This document shows, in pieces, positions 1 through 9,456 of a DNA stretch of 64,000 bases. The position numbers and the translations under genes were made by a program. Under the pieces are notes generated by a model. That model had not been told where the DNA came from. It ran no database searches and saw only the letters and a list, made by a program, of their open reading frames with translations. Numbering within the stretch: position 1 is the first letter of the stretch; the number at the start of each line of letters is the position of its first letter. The DNA is from JAMQKA01 sp043951865 (GTDB lineage Bacteria; Bacteroidota; Rhodothermia; Balneolales; Balneolaceae): the NCBI RefSeq assembly GCF_043951865.1, contig NZ_JBINJF010000009.1, forward strand, positions 62,001 to 126,000. Reading direction: 5' to 3'.

Positions 1-1222
1 CATAAGCGTGATCAATCCTGCGGTAATATTCGGCCATCAGCTCGTTGTATTCTGTATTTGGAGTGGGATCCCGCTTTTCCCAAAACGCTCTGAACTTCTT
101 CTCCTTCTCCGCATTGGATCCCGACTTCATTTCACGTATCGTTTGGTCATCCACAATAAAACGCAGCATATCTATGGCCACATCCACATTCAGCAGGCTG
201 GTCGGCATCTCAATCCACCGCGAACGGAATATGGTTTCGGCTACGGGCGATGTTTCCTCCTCTTTTGTTACCCGTATCTGGTAGACCGCGTTCATAAATT
301 GGCTGTTGGGAATTTTGACAACGGCATAGGTGTGACCTTCCGGGGCATTTTGCAGCACCAGTTGCTGATCGCCGTCTGAGCTTGTCAACTCCGGCCGGCT
401 GCCTTCCAGGATATCGGTCTGCTGGATGCTGGCGGAATGCACCGTGGCAACCTGCGTAGTATCCCGGTCGTTGACTTCCACCCTGTTGACCTCAAGGCTG
501 TAAGAGTCCGAGGCTTTATAGCCCGGCAGGTGAATCAGGGTAAAGAAGTCTTGCCCGTAATACACATTCTCCCCAAAGTTCAGCAGGTCGATGGTGCCAT
601 AGGAACTATTGCCTTCATCCCTGCGGTAGGTTTCAGCCAGCACAATATTTCCTTTTTTCTTTTCCCCGTACGGCAACACCTTGACATACCGTTTGCGTGA
701 GGTCCTGCCATCCACTTCTTCACCCCGGGTAAACTGCAGGATATAGCTGTAACCGCCCGGTTTCAGTTCTGTATCCAGCCGACCGGTGATAAACTTATTT
801 TTGGATTTCGTTTGCTCATAATTTTCTGCAAATGCCGTATCTCTCCAGAACGAGCGCTCCACCGGCTCAAGTCCCTCGACTGAAAAATCATCCCTGCGGC
901 GTCTGTTGTCAGCTTCCGGGTTTGGATCCCGGAATATCTCTATGCTCATTCCGACAGGACTAAAAAAGTTTTTCTGTTCATCGGGGCTGTCATATTTGCG
1001 GAAAGGGAGGAGGTTGTAGTCGATACGAAAGGTTGTCACAAACCGAACGGTCTCCGGCTGCGACCCCGGGAGGGTAAAATTATCGATAAAAATATTTTGC
1101 TCACGCTGCTGGTTGGCCAGTTGCTGGTAGGTGATACCGCGTTGCGCATTGGCCGGGATATTAAGCAGGCTCGTCAATATTGAGAATAGTAGAAAAAGAG
1201 ACAGTTTTTTTGAGAAAGCCAC
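1..1222 (-). CDS. GWxTD domain-containing secreted protein (partial, C-terminus outside window)
   Basis: Reading the minus strand from a GTG at 1222 gives an open frame of about 407 codons that runs off the left edge. It opens with a hydrophobic signal peptide (SLFLLFSILTSLLNIPANA, then Q) and continues as a mostly beta-strand extracellular region. Near the window edge it shows FRAFWEKRDPTP followed by NE and EYYRR, the hallmark opening of the GWxTD domain, a family found almost only in Bacteroidota-like bacteria and of unknown molecular function. The start is forced: the only in-frame codons between GTG and the upstream stop are not start codons. It is divergent from the carboxyltransferase gene. 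Most likely an exported cell-envelope protein; the rest of the domain cannot be seen here. Confidence 0.78.
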   Translation of the reverse strand, partial: MAFSKKLSLFLLFSILTSLLNIPANAQRGITYQQLANQQREQNIFIDNFTLPGSQPETVRFVTTFRIDYNLLPFRKYDSPDEQKNFFSPVGMSIEIFRDPNPEADNRRRRDDFSVEGLEPVERSFWRDTAFAENYEQTKSKNKFITGRLDTELKPGGYSYILQFTRGEEVDGRTSRKRYVKVLPYGEKKKGNIVLAETYRRDEGNSSYGTIDLLNFGENVYYGQDFFTLIHLPGYKASDSYSLEVNRVEVNDRDTTQVATVHSASIQQTDILEGSRPELTSSDGDQQLVLQNAPEGHTYAVVKIPNSQFMNAVYQIRVTKEEETSPVAETIFRSRWIEMPTSLLNVDVAIDMLRFIVDDQTIREMKSGSNAEKEKKFRAFWEKRDPTPNTEYNELMAEYYRRIDHAY

Positions 1223-1350
1223 GGCAATTGTATTTGTGAATTACGCTGTTAAAGGCTCAATGTAATATTACCTTTTACGATTCTAAAATTTCTTTATTTT
1301 GAAAACGCTTCAAGCCTGATCCTAGTATTGAATAAATAGATCCGTCTCCC

Positions 1351-2982
1351 ATGAGTTCCTCAAAAGAAACTTCTGCCTCCCACTCCCTTCGATCCCTTTT
1401 GGAAGAGATTCGCCATACCGCTTCGGAAATTAAACAGGGCGGAGGCCGCAAACGGATTGATAAGCAACACAAAAAAGGCAAGCTTACTGCCCGGGAGCGG
1501 ATTGACCAGCTGCTCGACCCGGATAGTGAATTCAATGAACTGGGCCTTTGGGCTGGCTACCAGATGTATGAGGAGGAGGGCGGATGTCCCGCTGGAGGAG
1601 TGCTGATGGGAATAGGCGAGATCTCCGGCCGGCAGTGTGTAGTGGTAGCCAACGACGCCACTGTAAAGGCGGGTTCCTGGTTTCCGATCACCGCCAAAAA
1701 AAACTTGCGTGCCCAGGAGATCGCCCTTGAGAACCACCTGCCGATTATCTACCTGGTCGACTCTGCCGGTGTTTACCTGCCAATGCAGGATCAAATTTTT
1801 CCCGATAAAGAACATTTTGGCCGGATCTTCAGGAACAATGCCGTGATCAGCGCCAGGGGAATTCCCCAGATTGCAGCTATCATGGGGAGCTGCGTGGCCG
1901 GAGGAGCCTACTTGCCGATTATGAGTGATGAAGCACTTATTGTGGAGGGAACCGGCAGCGTATTCCTGGCGGGCAGCTACCTGGTGAAGGCAGCTATCGG
2001 GGAAAATGTGGATAATGAGACCCTTGGCGGGGCAACCACGCATACCGAAATCAGCGGGGTTACCGACTATAAGATGGAAAATGACGAGGAGTGCCTGCGT
2101 ACCATTCGCGACCTGGTAGATAAACTGGGGCCGTTTGAAAAAGCGGGATTTAACCGGCGGGCGGCCAAACTGCCCTCCCGAGGCCCGGAAGAAATTTATG
2201 ATCTGTTCCCGGATGATCGTTCAAAGGCCTATGACATGAACAAGGTACTTGAATGTATCGTGGATGCGGATTCCTTTACCGCTTTCAAAAAGGGATACGG
2301 ACAAACCCTGATTACGGGATATGCCCGCATCGATGGCTGGAGCGTGGGCATCGTTGCCAATCAGCGGAAAGTTGTCAAAAACAAGCAGGGTGAGATGCAG
2401 ATCGGGGGCGTTATCTATTCAGACAGTGCCGACAAGGCCGCCCGGTTCATCATGAACTGCAACCAAAAGAAAATACCGATTATTTTTTTCCAGGATGTCA
2501 CCGGATTTATGATCGGGAAAAGGGCCGAACACGGAGGCATCATCAAGGATGGAGCCAAGATGGTGAATGCGGTGGCCAACAGCACGGTTCCCAAAATTAC
2601 GATTGTAGCAGGCAACAGCTACGGAGCCGGGAATTATGCCATGTGTGGCCGGGCCTACGATCCACGCTTTATATACGCCTGGCCATCGGCACAGATCGCC
2701 GTTATGGGGGGCAGCCAGGCGGCCAAGGTGATGACCCAGATCAAGGTTCGAACCCTGGAAAAAAAAGGGGAGGAGATTACGTCGGAGGAGGAGCAGGAGA
2801 TCATGAGAGAGATCAGCCGGCAGTATGAAAAGCAAACCGATGTACGTTATGCAGCGGCCCGCATGTGGGTGGATGAAATTATTGATCCGGCCCAAACCCG
2901 CCGAAAAATATCGCATGCCATTCAATGCGCTGATCATAACCCGCATATCGAGGAGTTCAAGACGGGCGTGCTTCAGGTGTAA
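1351..2982 (+). CDS. Acyl-CoA carboxylase carboxyltransferase (beta) subunit, methylcrotonyl-CoA type
   Basis: The 543-residue protein has the two crotonase-like halves of a biotin-dependent carboxyltransferase. The N-half carries LVDSAGVYLPMQDQIFPD and EHFGRIF followed by GSCVAGGAYLPIMSDE; the C-half carries QDVTGFMIGKRAEHGGIIKDGAK and GNSYGAGNYAMCGRAYDPRF, with oxyanion-hole glycines in both. These patterns are closest to 3-methylcrotonyl-CoA carboxylase beta (mccB/liuB, leucine breakdown) rather than propionyl-CoA carboxylase, but substrate cannot be proved by eye. It would transfer CO2 from a biotinyl carrier to the acyl-CoA in the cytoplasm. The biotin-carrying alpha subunit is not adjacent; accB and accC lie about 44 kb away, so a partner may be elsewhere. 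Length is typical for the family. Confidence 0.9.
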   Translation: MSSSKETSASHSLRSLLEEIRHTASEIKQGGGRKRIDKQHKKGKLTARERIDQLLDPDSEFNELGLWAGYQMYEEEGGCPAGGVLMGIGEISGRQCVVVANDATVKAGSWFPITAKKNLRAQEIALENHLPIIYLVDSAGVYLPMQDQIFPDKEHFGRIFRNNAVISARGIPQIAAIMGSCVAGGAYLPIMSDEALIVEGTGSVFLAGSYLVKAAIGENVDNETLGGATTHTEISGVTDYKMENDEECLRTIRDLVDKLGPFEKAGFNRRAAKLPSRGPEEIYDLFPDDRSKAYDMNKVLECIVDADSFTAFKKGYGQTLITGYARIDGWSVGIVANQRKVVKNKQGEMQIGGVIYSDSADKAARFIMNCNQKKIPIIFFQDVTGFMIGKRAEHGGIIKDGAKMVNAVANSTVPKITIVAGNSYGAGNYAMCGRAYDPRFIYAWPSAQIAVMGGSQAAKVMTQIKVRTLEKKGEEITSEEEQEIMREISRQYEKQTDVRYAAARMWVDEIIDPAQTRRKISHAIQCADHNPHIEEFKTGVLQV

Positions 2983-3056
2983 GTTCGCCCTGTTGTATTG
3001 TTGCAATATGCGTTGAATTTAGTCCCGACGTATCGCATATTTTAAAAAAGCCTGGC

Positions 3057-3070
3057 TTGAATGTTGAATG
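3057..3070 (+). repeat. Two tandem TTGAATG heptamers
   Basis: Two exact TTGAATG units lie 74 bases downstream of the carboxyltransferase stop codon. They match the heptamer family seen after uup, after metG (opposite orientation) and, in another form, before the RRM gene. No function is known to me. Confidence 0.5.
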
Positions 3071-3158
3071 TAGATTAATAAATACCACCGAACAGTTCAG
3101 TTCAAAAAAATGCCGGGAGTCCGGGCTGACTTTATCCCCAAGTTTGGAAGGGACTATT

Positions 3159-4187
3159 ATGGAAGCAGTTCCACGCTATATACCCCTCTTGTTGATTGTC
3201 GTTTTAACCGGCACATCGGCTCAGCATGCGCATGGGCAAGCCTTTTCACCAACCGGTATGATAGCCACTGGTCCATACTGGTCGCCCGACGGTCAAAAAC
3301 TGGCATTTTCAGCCTCGTACAGTGGCAATTTTGATATCTATGTAATTGATCTCAGGAATTTAAACAGGGAGCAGGTAACCGATCATCCGGCCAATGATCT
3401 ATACCCGGCTTGGTCGCCGAGTGGACGTGATATCGCCTTTTATTCGGACCGTGAAAGCACCGTCCCCCCGCACCCGCCAGACACGGTGGTATATAAGATC
3501 AGGGGACTGTACAAAACCTATGCACGGGATGGCTACCTGCCAAGCTGGTCACCCGACGGCAATACCATTTTAGCCCACCTGCGGAGTGAAAGGGGGAACT
3601 ACGAAATTTATACGATGGATAAACGGGCCCGGAATCGTACGCCGCTGACATGGAATCGGGCCAGTGATGTACATCCGCGGTTTTCTCCTGACGGGGAGAA
3701 GATAGTATTTGTATCAGGTCGTGACGGCCAGCCGGAAATCTATGTAATGAACGCCGACGGTTCATCCCAAACCAGGCTCACGCATTCCACCGCTTACACG
3801 CTTGATCCCATTTGGTCTCCGGACGGCCAACAGATTGCGTATATCTCCAATGAAACCGGTTTCTTTGACATACACATCATGAATTCAGACGGCAATAACA
3901 AGCGAAAACTGACGAATACCCCTTCATACGATATATCTCCGGTATGGTCACCGGAGATATATCAAATCCTTTTTTCTTCGGATCGCGAAGCGGGTATTTT
4001 CGACCTGTTTGTTATGGATAAAGCGGGAAATAATGTACGCCGCATCACAGCCGGGGAGAGTAACGAATATTATGGCTCGTGGTCTCCGGACGGCCGGGAG
4101 ATCGCCTATCTCAGTACAAAAGGAGGCAAAACTGAGCTCTATTTAATTCGAGCTGACGGTACCCGTCAACGAAGATTAACGCGTTGA
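3159..4187 (+). CDS. Secreted TolB-like PD40 beta-propeller protein
   Basis: From the ATG at 3159 the protein has 342 residues. It begins with a signal peptide (PLLLIVVLTGTSAQHAHGQ) and continues with about six repeats of the PD40/WD40-like form WSPDGQKLAFSA...DIYVIDL, a TolB-type beta-propeller. The frame is open 34 codons further upstream, but the 3159 start is preferred because it places the signal peptide at the N-terminus and has GGAAGGG a few bases before it. No N-terminal TolB domain is present and no Tol-Pal genes are nearby, so this is a periplasmic propeller of unknown partner rather than TolB itself. Confidence 0.82.
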   Translation: MEAVPRYIPLLLIVVLTGTSAQHAHGQAFSPTGMIATGPYWSPDGQKLAFSASYSGNFDIYVIDLRNLNREQVTDHPANDLYPAWSPSGRDIAFYSDRESTVPPHPPDTVVYKIRGLYKTYARDGYLPSWSPDGNTILAHLRSERGNYEIYTMDKRARNRTPLTWNRASDVHPRFSPDGEKIVFVSGRDGQPEIYVMNADGSSQTRLTHSTAYTLDPIWSPDGQQIAYISNETGFFDIHIMNSDGNNKRKLTNTPSYDISPVWSPEIYQILFSSDREAGIFDLFVMDKAGNNVRRITAGESNEYYGSWSPDGREIAYLSTKGGKTELYLIRADGTRQRRLTR

Positions 4188-4247
4188 TGTTTATTCAGGT
4201 CTATAACAACGCGGTAATCCACTGTAAATCTTAAAATTGAATGTATC

Positions 4248-5060
4248 ATGGAGTCCTACCGAGCAGCTGTCGCCCAGATGAACAGCCAGCCAGATTTCAA
4301 CTATAACCTGGAACAAGCATATGAAGAGGTTCGCAAAGCCGCGAAGGGGGGAGCCCGGCTTGTGGCACTCCCGGAAAATTTTGTTTTCCTGGGAAGTCTG
4401 GAAGCCAGGATGGAGCAGGCGGAGGAGATCGGAAAACGCACTCCCGATTTTTTAAAAGACACGGCTCAAGAGTTTGGCATCTATCTTCTGGGAGGAAGCT
4501 ATCCGACTCCGGCGGGTAACGGCAAAGTATATAACTGCTCCCTGCTGGTCGATCCGGAGGGAAAGACACTGGCACGATATAATAAGATCCACCTGTTTGA
4601 CGTGGAACTGCCGGAAGGAGAGAGTTACCGGGAGTCTGACTACGTGGAATCCGGGAAAAATCGTCCGGTGGTAAGTCGGGCCGGAGAGATTGGCAATATT
4701 GGCATGAGTATCTGCTACGACCTGCGTTTTCCCGAGCTTTATCGCTCGCTAACCGAGCGACAGGCAGATGTGTTGTGCGTGCCTTCGGCCTTTACGGCAA
4801 CTACGGGCAGAGATCACTGGAAGCCACTTTTACGGGCCCGTGCCATTGAAAATACCGCCTACGTGCTGGCACCTGCACAGACCGGAACACACGGAAAAAA
4901 ACGAACAACACACGGGCACAGCCTGATTGTGGATCCCTGGGGAGAGGTACTGGCCGATGCCGGCAAAGAGGTCGGAATAGCCACCGCTGTTATTGACCCT
5001 TCCCGCCTGAAGGAGGTTCGCAGACGAATTCCCTCCCTGGATCATCGCAAAATTTTTTAG
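4248..5060 (+). CDS. Carbon-nitrogen hydrolase (nitrilase superfamily, Nit1/deaminated-glutathione-amidase-like)
   Basis: The 270-residue protein has the complete Glu-Lys-Cys triad of the nitrilase superfamily: E43 in LPEN, K113 in YNKIHLFD and C156 in GMSICYDLRFPELY. The KIHLFD and CYDLRFPELY patterns fit the Nit branch, whose better-known members hydrolyse deaminated glutathione as a metabolite-repair step in the cytoplasm. That substrate is an inference from family resemblance. It lies 60 bases downstream of the PD40 gene on the same strand, with a convergent phosphatase gene behind it. Confidence 0.88.
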   Translation: MESYRAAVAQMNSQPDFNYNLEQAYEEVRKAAKGGARLVALPENFVFLGSLEARMEQAEEIGKRTPDFLKDTAQEFGIYLLGGSYPTPAGNGKVYNCSLLVDPEGKTLARYNKIHLFDVELPEGESYRESDYVESGKNRPVVSRAGEIGNIGMSICYDLRFPELYRSLTERQADVLCVPSAFTATTGRDHWKPLLRARAIENTAYVLAPAQTGTHGKKRTTHGHSLIVDPWGEVLADAGKEVGIATAVIDPSRLKEVRRRIPSLDHRKIF

Positions 5061-5121
5061 AATCCGTGTTATCGGCTTTATCGGATCTTCAAACTTAATT
5101 AAGGAGCTAAATCGATCATTT

Positions 5122-5562
5122 TTAAACCGAACTCAGCAGAGAGATAAGCTGATGCACCTGACGCTTTATGCGGCTGAATGCCTCTTCCGGTTCCATGTAC
5201 TGGATATCTGGAACTTCCCAAAATAAAATTTCACTGTTATTCTTTGGAAACCGCTTTTGGATCATCGGTTCATGCTCGGTCCGGTGCAGGCAGATAACTA
5301 CATTGTGGACTTCAAGCTCTTCTTTTTCTATACTTCTGGGATAGCGTTTTGAAGAGGAGACCGGAAACCCGTTTTGGGCGAGCATACGTACCGCATGTTT
5401 GGAGATGGGGCCTTCATTCGGCGATTTTGACATATCTTCCCGTAGGCCGGCGGAGTGAGCTTCCCAGGATAAATCCGTAACCGGAGCCCAAAAGTTGAAG
5501 AGTTCTTCTGCCATGCGACTGCGATAATAATTGCCGGTACAAACAAACAGAACGGAATTCAT
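5122..5562 (-). CDS. Low-molecular-weight protein tyrosine phosphatase family protein
   Basis: The 146-residue protein opens with LFVCTGNYYRSRMAEELF, giving the CX5R(S) phosphate-binding loop with C8 and R14 of low-molecular-weight tyrosine phosphatases. The usual second cysteine of the loop (as in CLGNICRSP) is tyrosine here, and the proline is arginine. A candidate general acid aspartate sits in EVPDIQYMEPEEAF, replacing the usual DP motif. Likely a cytoplasmic phosphatase; arsenate reductase activity is less likely without the extra cysteines. It is convergent with the amidase gene. Confidence 0.8.
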   Translation of the reverse strand: MNSVLFVCTGNYYRSRMAEELFNFWAPVTDLSWEAHSAGLREDMSKSPNEGPISKHAVRMLAQNGFPVSSSKRYPRSIEKEELEVHNVVICLHRTEHEPMIQKRFPKNNSEILFWEVPDIQYMEPEEAFSRIKRQVHQLISLLSSV

Positions 5563-5837
5563 AACACGAAATGAACGACGACAAGATTTTAGTTACAACA
5601 AGGCAAGTTTATGAAAAAAACTTTAGCAAATCATCTGATATTTGAGTACACCGGTAACAAATCAGACTATTTAAACGGAACAATAAAACAACGTTCAAAT
5701 TACGTTACATTTGTCGTTACTGTTCTGCATGAAAGACAAATAACTATGTCAGGTATGCAGTTAGACTATCACCAACAGTAAGAGGTTTTTCCTGCGATTG
5801 AAATTATAACTATAAACCGAAATGCAGCGTTTTATTT

Positions 5838-6638
5838 ATGTCAGCTAATGTTCTTCGCCTTCTAACTATTGTTATAGTATCTTGGTTTTTCTCAGCAGCA
5901 AATCATTGGAAATCACCCGTAACAAACCCTTTAAAAGAATCTCTGATCGAATCTAAAATTCGTCTTGATTCAGCCGTAACACACGGCAACAAGCAGCTTT
6001 TGCTGGAAACGAAAGCCCAAATTCAGCAGCTTGTTCCGCAGGTAGCAGACAAGGAGCTTTCGGTATTGGCCAGCTACTATACTGCGTATGCCAATTATCG
6101 GTTAAGCAGTATTTTTGAAGATATGGAAAAAGAACAGCAGGAAGACTACCTGAATACCAGCATAGAGCAGCTGGAACAAGTTACAGAAGAAGCTCCCGAG
6201 TTTGCCGAGGGCTGGGCGCTGCTGGGCAACTGCTACGGCATGAAAGCCAAGGGAATGATCTCTGGAATGCGATATGGTCCCAAGTCAGAGCGTACGATTG
6301 ATCGAGCGCGGGAACTGGCCCCGGATAATCCGCGGGTTGCCATGATTTATGGGATCAGTCTTTTGTATAAACCCGGCATGTTTGGGGGAAGTGTTAAAAA
6401 AGCGGTTGACACATTTAAGAAAGCGGGCAGATACTTTGAGGAATGGAGCCCGCAAAACAGTCTGTACCCCGAGTGGGGAAAAGCTGAAAATTACGCCTGG
6501 ATGGCGCAGGCCTATATTGAGCAAGACAGGTTGGCGGATGCCAGAGAGGCTTACCAGACTTCTCTTCAAGTCGATCCAGATTATTATTGGGTTAAGGAGG
6601 TACTGCTGCCTGAATTGATAAATGAAATGGATGATTGA
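5838..6638 (+). CDS. Tetratricopeptide-repeat protein with N-terminal signal/anchor
   Basis: The 266-residue protein starts with a hydrophobic stretch (LLTIVIVSWFFSAANH) that may be a signal peptide or anchor, followed by helical repeats. TPR-like pieces include YYTAYANYRLSS, EFAEGWALLGNCYGM and a C-terminal AWMAQAYIEQDRLADAREAYQTSLQVDP. Such proteins act as binding scaffolds; no partner is suggested by the neighbours. The 275-base upstream gap carries TACATTTG at 5706-5713, a match to the Bacteroidota -7 consensus TAnnTTTG, but no convincing -33 element was found. Confidence 0.7.
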   Translation: MSANVLRLLTIVIVSWFFSAANHWKSPVTNPLKESLIESKIRLDSAVTHGNKQLLLETKAQIQQLVPQVADKELSVLASYYTAYANYRLSSIFEDMEKEQQEDYLNTSIEQLEQVTEEAPEFAEGWALLGNCYGMKAKGMISGMRYGPKSERTIDRARELAPDNPRVAMIYGISLLYKPGMFGGSVKKAVDTFKKAGRYFEEWSPQNSLYPEWGKAENYAWMAQAYIEQDRLADAREAYQTSLQVDPDYYWVKEVLLPELINEMDD

Positions 6639-6910
6639 TTTATAAAAGAGTGGAGAACAATAATCGCTGCACGTAATTCTACTTGCTATACTTGTTACAG
6701 TTGCAGAACGGGGCATATCAGCAGGTAAAATCCCAGATACTCATGATTTTAACCACTTAAAACCAATATTTACAACCATCAACTGCGCAGAATCGCTAAT
6801 TTTTCTCAAGACCAATAGCAAACCATTTGTCGTATAATATATATTATGTAAAGTTATGACTAGTTACCATATTGCTACAGATAGTATGGTTGTATAGAAG
6901 AAGCACTTCT

Positions 6911-7381
6911 CTAAGAGAGGAGCTCCTGTAGTTTTGTTTGAATGGCATCGAAATCTGGAAGCTCACTGGAATTATCCAGCACCTCGCGATACTGGATAAT
7001 CCCTTTGCTGTCAACGATATGAGCGGAGCGTTTGGCAACTCCTTTCATACCATAGTAATCATGATATAACGTCTCGTATTTTTGAGAAACTTCTCTGTTA
7101 AAGTCGCTTAAAAGCGTAAAATTGATATTGTGCGACCTCTTGAACTCCTTTAGGGTAAAAAAGCTGTCCACGCTTATTGCCAGTATTTTTGCGTTGAGTG
7201 ACTCAAAAAGCTTCATGTTATCCCTGGCTGTACACAGCTCCCTGGTACAGACTTCTGAAAATGCCAACGGGAAAAACAACAGGACAACCGGATTCCCCAT
7301 GAAATCTGAGAGTTGAACCTCATTTCCTTCGGTGTCCTGCAAAACGAAATTAGGTGCTTTATTCCCTTCCTTCAATGCCAT
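6911..7381 (-). CDS. Peroxiredoxin (AhpC/TSA family, AhpE-like)
   Basis: The 156-residue protein has the thioredoxin-fold peroxidase motif FFPLAFSEVCTRELC, with peroxidatic C45 and a nearby C50 that could serve as resolving cysteine. The PLAF lead-in is typical of the AhpE branch. It would reduce hydrogen peroxide or organic hydroperoxides in the cytoplasm. The frame is open to 7522, but the ATG at 7381 is chosen because the upstream part is unrelated and overlaps the neighbouring membrane-protein gene. It is the last gene of a five-gene minus-strand run beginning with der. Confidence 0.87.
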   Translation of the reverse strand: MALKEGNKAPNFVLQDTEGNEVQLSDFMGNPVVLLFFPLAFSEVCTRELCTARDNMKLFESLNAKILAISVDSFFTLKEFKRSHNINFTLLSDFNREVSQKYETLYHDYYGMKGVAKRSAHIVDSKGIIQYREVLDNSSELPDFDAIQTKLQELLS

Positions 7382-7422
7382 AGAGTGTGTAGATTGAGCG
7401 ATTTTGTGACAGTTTAAGTTAC

Positions 7423-8067
7423 CTAATACTCCATTTCGGGAGTCGCAATGTGCTTGATATTGAACCGACTGGCCAGTGCGGTTGTCATTACTCCGGCCCC
7501 CAGCACCAGCTGCCATACCCAACTGTAATCACTGCTCATACCCGGCACGAACCAATACAGGATATATGTAACCAAAAATAACAGTGTTGCAGCAAGCATA
7601 TATTTAAAGTGTACAATTTCTGCACTTCGATAGCTTCGTGTACCGTACATCATGAGGGCTACTAGTAGTGCTCCTCCCTCATAAATGCTTAACAGCCATG
7701 CTTTTATGGCAAAGGAATCTCTCACAAACCAGTAGGATAGAATGAGCAGCAGTGGTACTGCAGCGTAAATAAGTGGAAATTGAGCAAAAACCGGTTTGGA
7801 TTCGCGTATAAATACGGCCAGTCCGCACAGTGCCAGCGAAACTGCAATAACGGAGGTAAACTCAATAAAAAGGGGCATCTCAATGGTCATGTCATAGCCG
7901 GAAAGTATGGTATTGAGCAGAATCCCCCCCTGCCCCATTGAAAAAAACAGGATGGCCGAGGCATAGCTCAAGTGTTTAAAATTCTGGGTTCGGTAAGCCA
8001 ATTGAGATGTTTTGACGGCCGCATAAAGACCCACAACAAGTAGTAGAAATGCATCCCAGTCCATCAT
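7423..8067 (-). CDS. Integral membrane protein of unknown function (about 7 TM)
   Basis: The 214-residue protein is mostly hydrophobic, with about seven membrane segments, for example FLLLVVGLYAAV, FTSVIAVSLALCGLAVFI, IYAAVPLLLILSYWF, GGALLVALMMYG and MLAATLLFLVTYILYWF. I do not recognise the family. It is separated by 6 bases from the DinB-like gene upstream and by 41 from the peroxiredoxin downstream, so it is probably co-transcribed with them. Two ATG codons in a row (8067, 8064) leave the exact start open by one residue. Confidence 0.65.
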   Translation of the reverse strand: MMDWDAFLLLVVGLYAAVKTSQLAYRTQNFKHLSYASAILFFSMGQGGILLNTILSGYDMTIEMPLFIEFTSVIAVSLALCGLAVFIRESKPVFAQFPLIYAAVPLLLILSYWFVRDSFAIKAWLLSIYEGGALLVALMMYGTRSYRSAEIVHFKYMLAATLLFLVTYILYWFVPGMSSDYSWVWQLVLGAGVMTTALASRFNIKHIATPEMEY

Positions 8068-8073
8068 AAACTG

Positions 8074-8658
8074 CTAATTGTCAGTTGAGGGCGGATTATT
8101 ATTAGGCGATGGACGTTGCCCAGCCCGCTGCCGGATCTCCCGCTGCGCCTGCTTTTCCTGGTTAAATACCATAACAAGGTCTGCGATATCTTTTAGTTTT
8201 CCCCTTTCAAAATGGATCATGTTTCGGGCAAATTCATACAATAATAATTCTTGTTTATTTTTATAAATTATTGTTTCCCAATCAATTAAAGGAATTTTCT
8301 TTAAAAGATTTACCAGTCCTGCACGATGTTTGACAATTTTGCTGAGTGTCTTTTGTATATCTTTTGCTTTTTCTTCGTCCAGTTGAAAGGTCGATTCAAA
8401 GTGATCGTAGTTATCCAACCGTGTGGGGCGTGAATTCTGGTAGGCATCTTCAATAACGGGACGATAATAGGAGAGCTGTGCATGATCAATCAGCAGTAAC
8501 ATTTCAGCAATCGACTCTCCACCGGGCGGGGTCTCGGTGTAGGGAACCTCGTCAATAACATATTTCAGGGCTTCGGCTTCATCCTGCAGGTAGGCCGCAT
8601 CCTCCACCAATTCATCCAATTGTTCCTGGGTGACCTCTTCCCTGCTGTTTTCTGACAT
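8074..8658 (-). CDS. DinB-like four-helix-bundle protein
   Basis: The 194-residue protein appears all-helical. The stretch VIDEVPYTETPPGGESIAEM followed by LLLIDHAQLSYYRPVI resembles the start of DinB/YfiT-like metal-binding bundles, where a histidine in the second helix helps bind a metal; later NMIHFERGKLKDIADLV supplies another histidine. The C-terminus is a low-complexity polar tail (QREIRQRAGQRPSPNNN). The DinB assignment is tentative and the function is unknown. It sits 23 bases downstream of nuoI and 6 bases upstream of a membrane-protein gene. Confidence 0.55.
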   Translation of the reverse strand: MSENSREEVTQEQLDELVEDAAYLQDEAEALKYVIDEVPYTETPPGGESIAEMLLLIDHAQLSYYRPVIEDAYQNSRPTRLDNYDHFESTFQLDEEKAKDIQKTLSKIVKHRAGLVNLLKKIPLIDWETIIYKNKQELLLYEFARNMIHFERGKLKDIADLVMVFNQEKQAQREIRQRAGQRPSPNNNPPSTDN

Positions 8659-8681
8659 ATCCTAGGAGTGAACTATCTTTT

Positions 8682-9380
8682 CTACCGAACCCAATCAGAC
8701 GAAGCGGTTACATTGTCATTTTCCTGCTGTTGCTCCAGCATTTCAACCAGCGACAGGCCTGCGTTAAATTCACGATCCCGGTCTCTTACGGAGTGAATGT
8801 TGTTTTCTTCCTGGAAATCCCAAAATTTGCCGAACTGTCGATTTTTGTATTCCCGGAGAAAATCCAGCCGTTCTTCCAGATCCTCTTTGGGTACCAGCAG
8901 GCGCTCTTTGTCGTAAATAGCCTCCTCGCGCGATTCAAACACAATATCGTAGTCCTTGCTCATAACGATGGCCTCTTCCGGGCAGACCTCCTCGCAATAT
9001 CCACAGTATATGCAGCGCAGCATATTGATTTCAAAAAAATCTGGATACCGCTCTTTGGGGTCGTCGCTGTCTTCATTAGCCTGCATACTGATCGCCAGCG
9101 GCGGGCAGGCCCGTGCACATAAACCACAGGCCACACATCGTTCCTTGCCGTTGTCTTCCACCAGCACCGGGCGTCCGCGGAAAATTGCCGGAGGATCCCA
9201 CTTTTCTTCGGGATAATCGAGAGTTACCGTAGGCTGAAACATCTGTTTCAGGGAATACCACAACGCTTTAAAAATTTCAGGGAGATATAAATTTTCGAGA
9301 AATGAAAACTCGCGCTCCCGATCAAAATCCTCGTTCAGGGCGTTTGCTACCGGTTGTTCTAAATTCTGTGGTTGAGCCAT
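8682..9380 (-). CDS. nuoI: NADH-quinone oxidoreductase subunit I (NuoI)
   Basis: The 232-residue protein has two 4Fe-4S motifs, CVACGLCARACPP and CIYCGYCEEVCPEEAI, in the order and spacing of NuoI/TYKY, preceded by an N-terminal segment (IFKALWYSLKQMF) that lies along the membrane in complex I. It would carry electrons along the peripheral arm towards the quinone. No other nuo gene is adjacent: it lies between der and a DinB-like gene. Either complex I genes are scattered in this genome or this is a stray copy. Confidence 0.9.
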   Translation of the reverse strand: MAQPQNLEQPVANALNEDFDREREFSFLENLYLPEIFKALWYSLKQMFQPTVTLDYPEEKWDPPAIFRGRPVLVEDNGKERCVACGLCARACPPLAISMQANEDSDDPKERYPDFFEINMLRCIYCGYCEEVCPEEAIVMSKDYDIVFESREEAIYDKERLLVPKEDLEERLDFLREYKNRQFGKFWDFQEENNIHSVRDRDREFNAGLSLVEMLEQQQENDNVTASSDWVR

Positions 9381-9456
9381 CGACTATTTAATATAGAATT
9401 ACGATTTTGAACGATTTAAAATAACCTATTCACCTGTTCTGTTCAATCTGAATCTG

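Noticed and set aside
3159..4187. TolB itself for the PD40 propeller protein
   Set aside because: Only the propeller is present, without TolB's N-terminal domain, and no tol/pal genes are adjacent.
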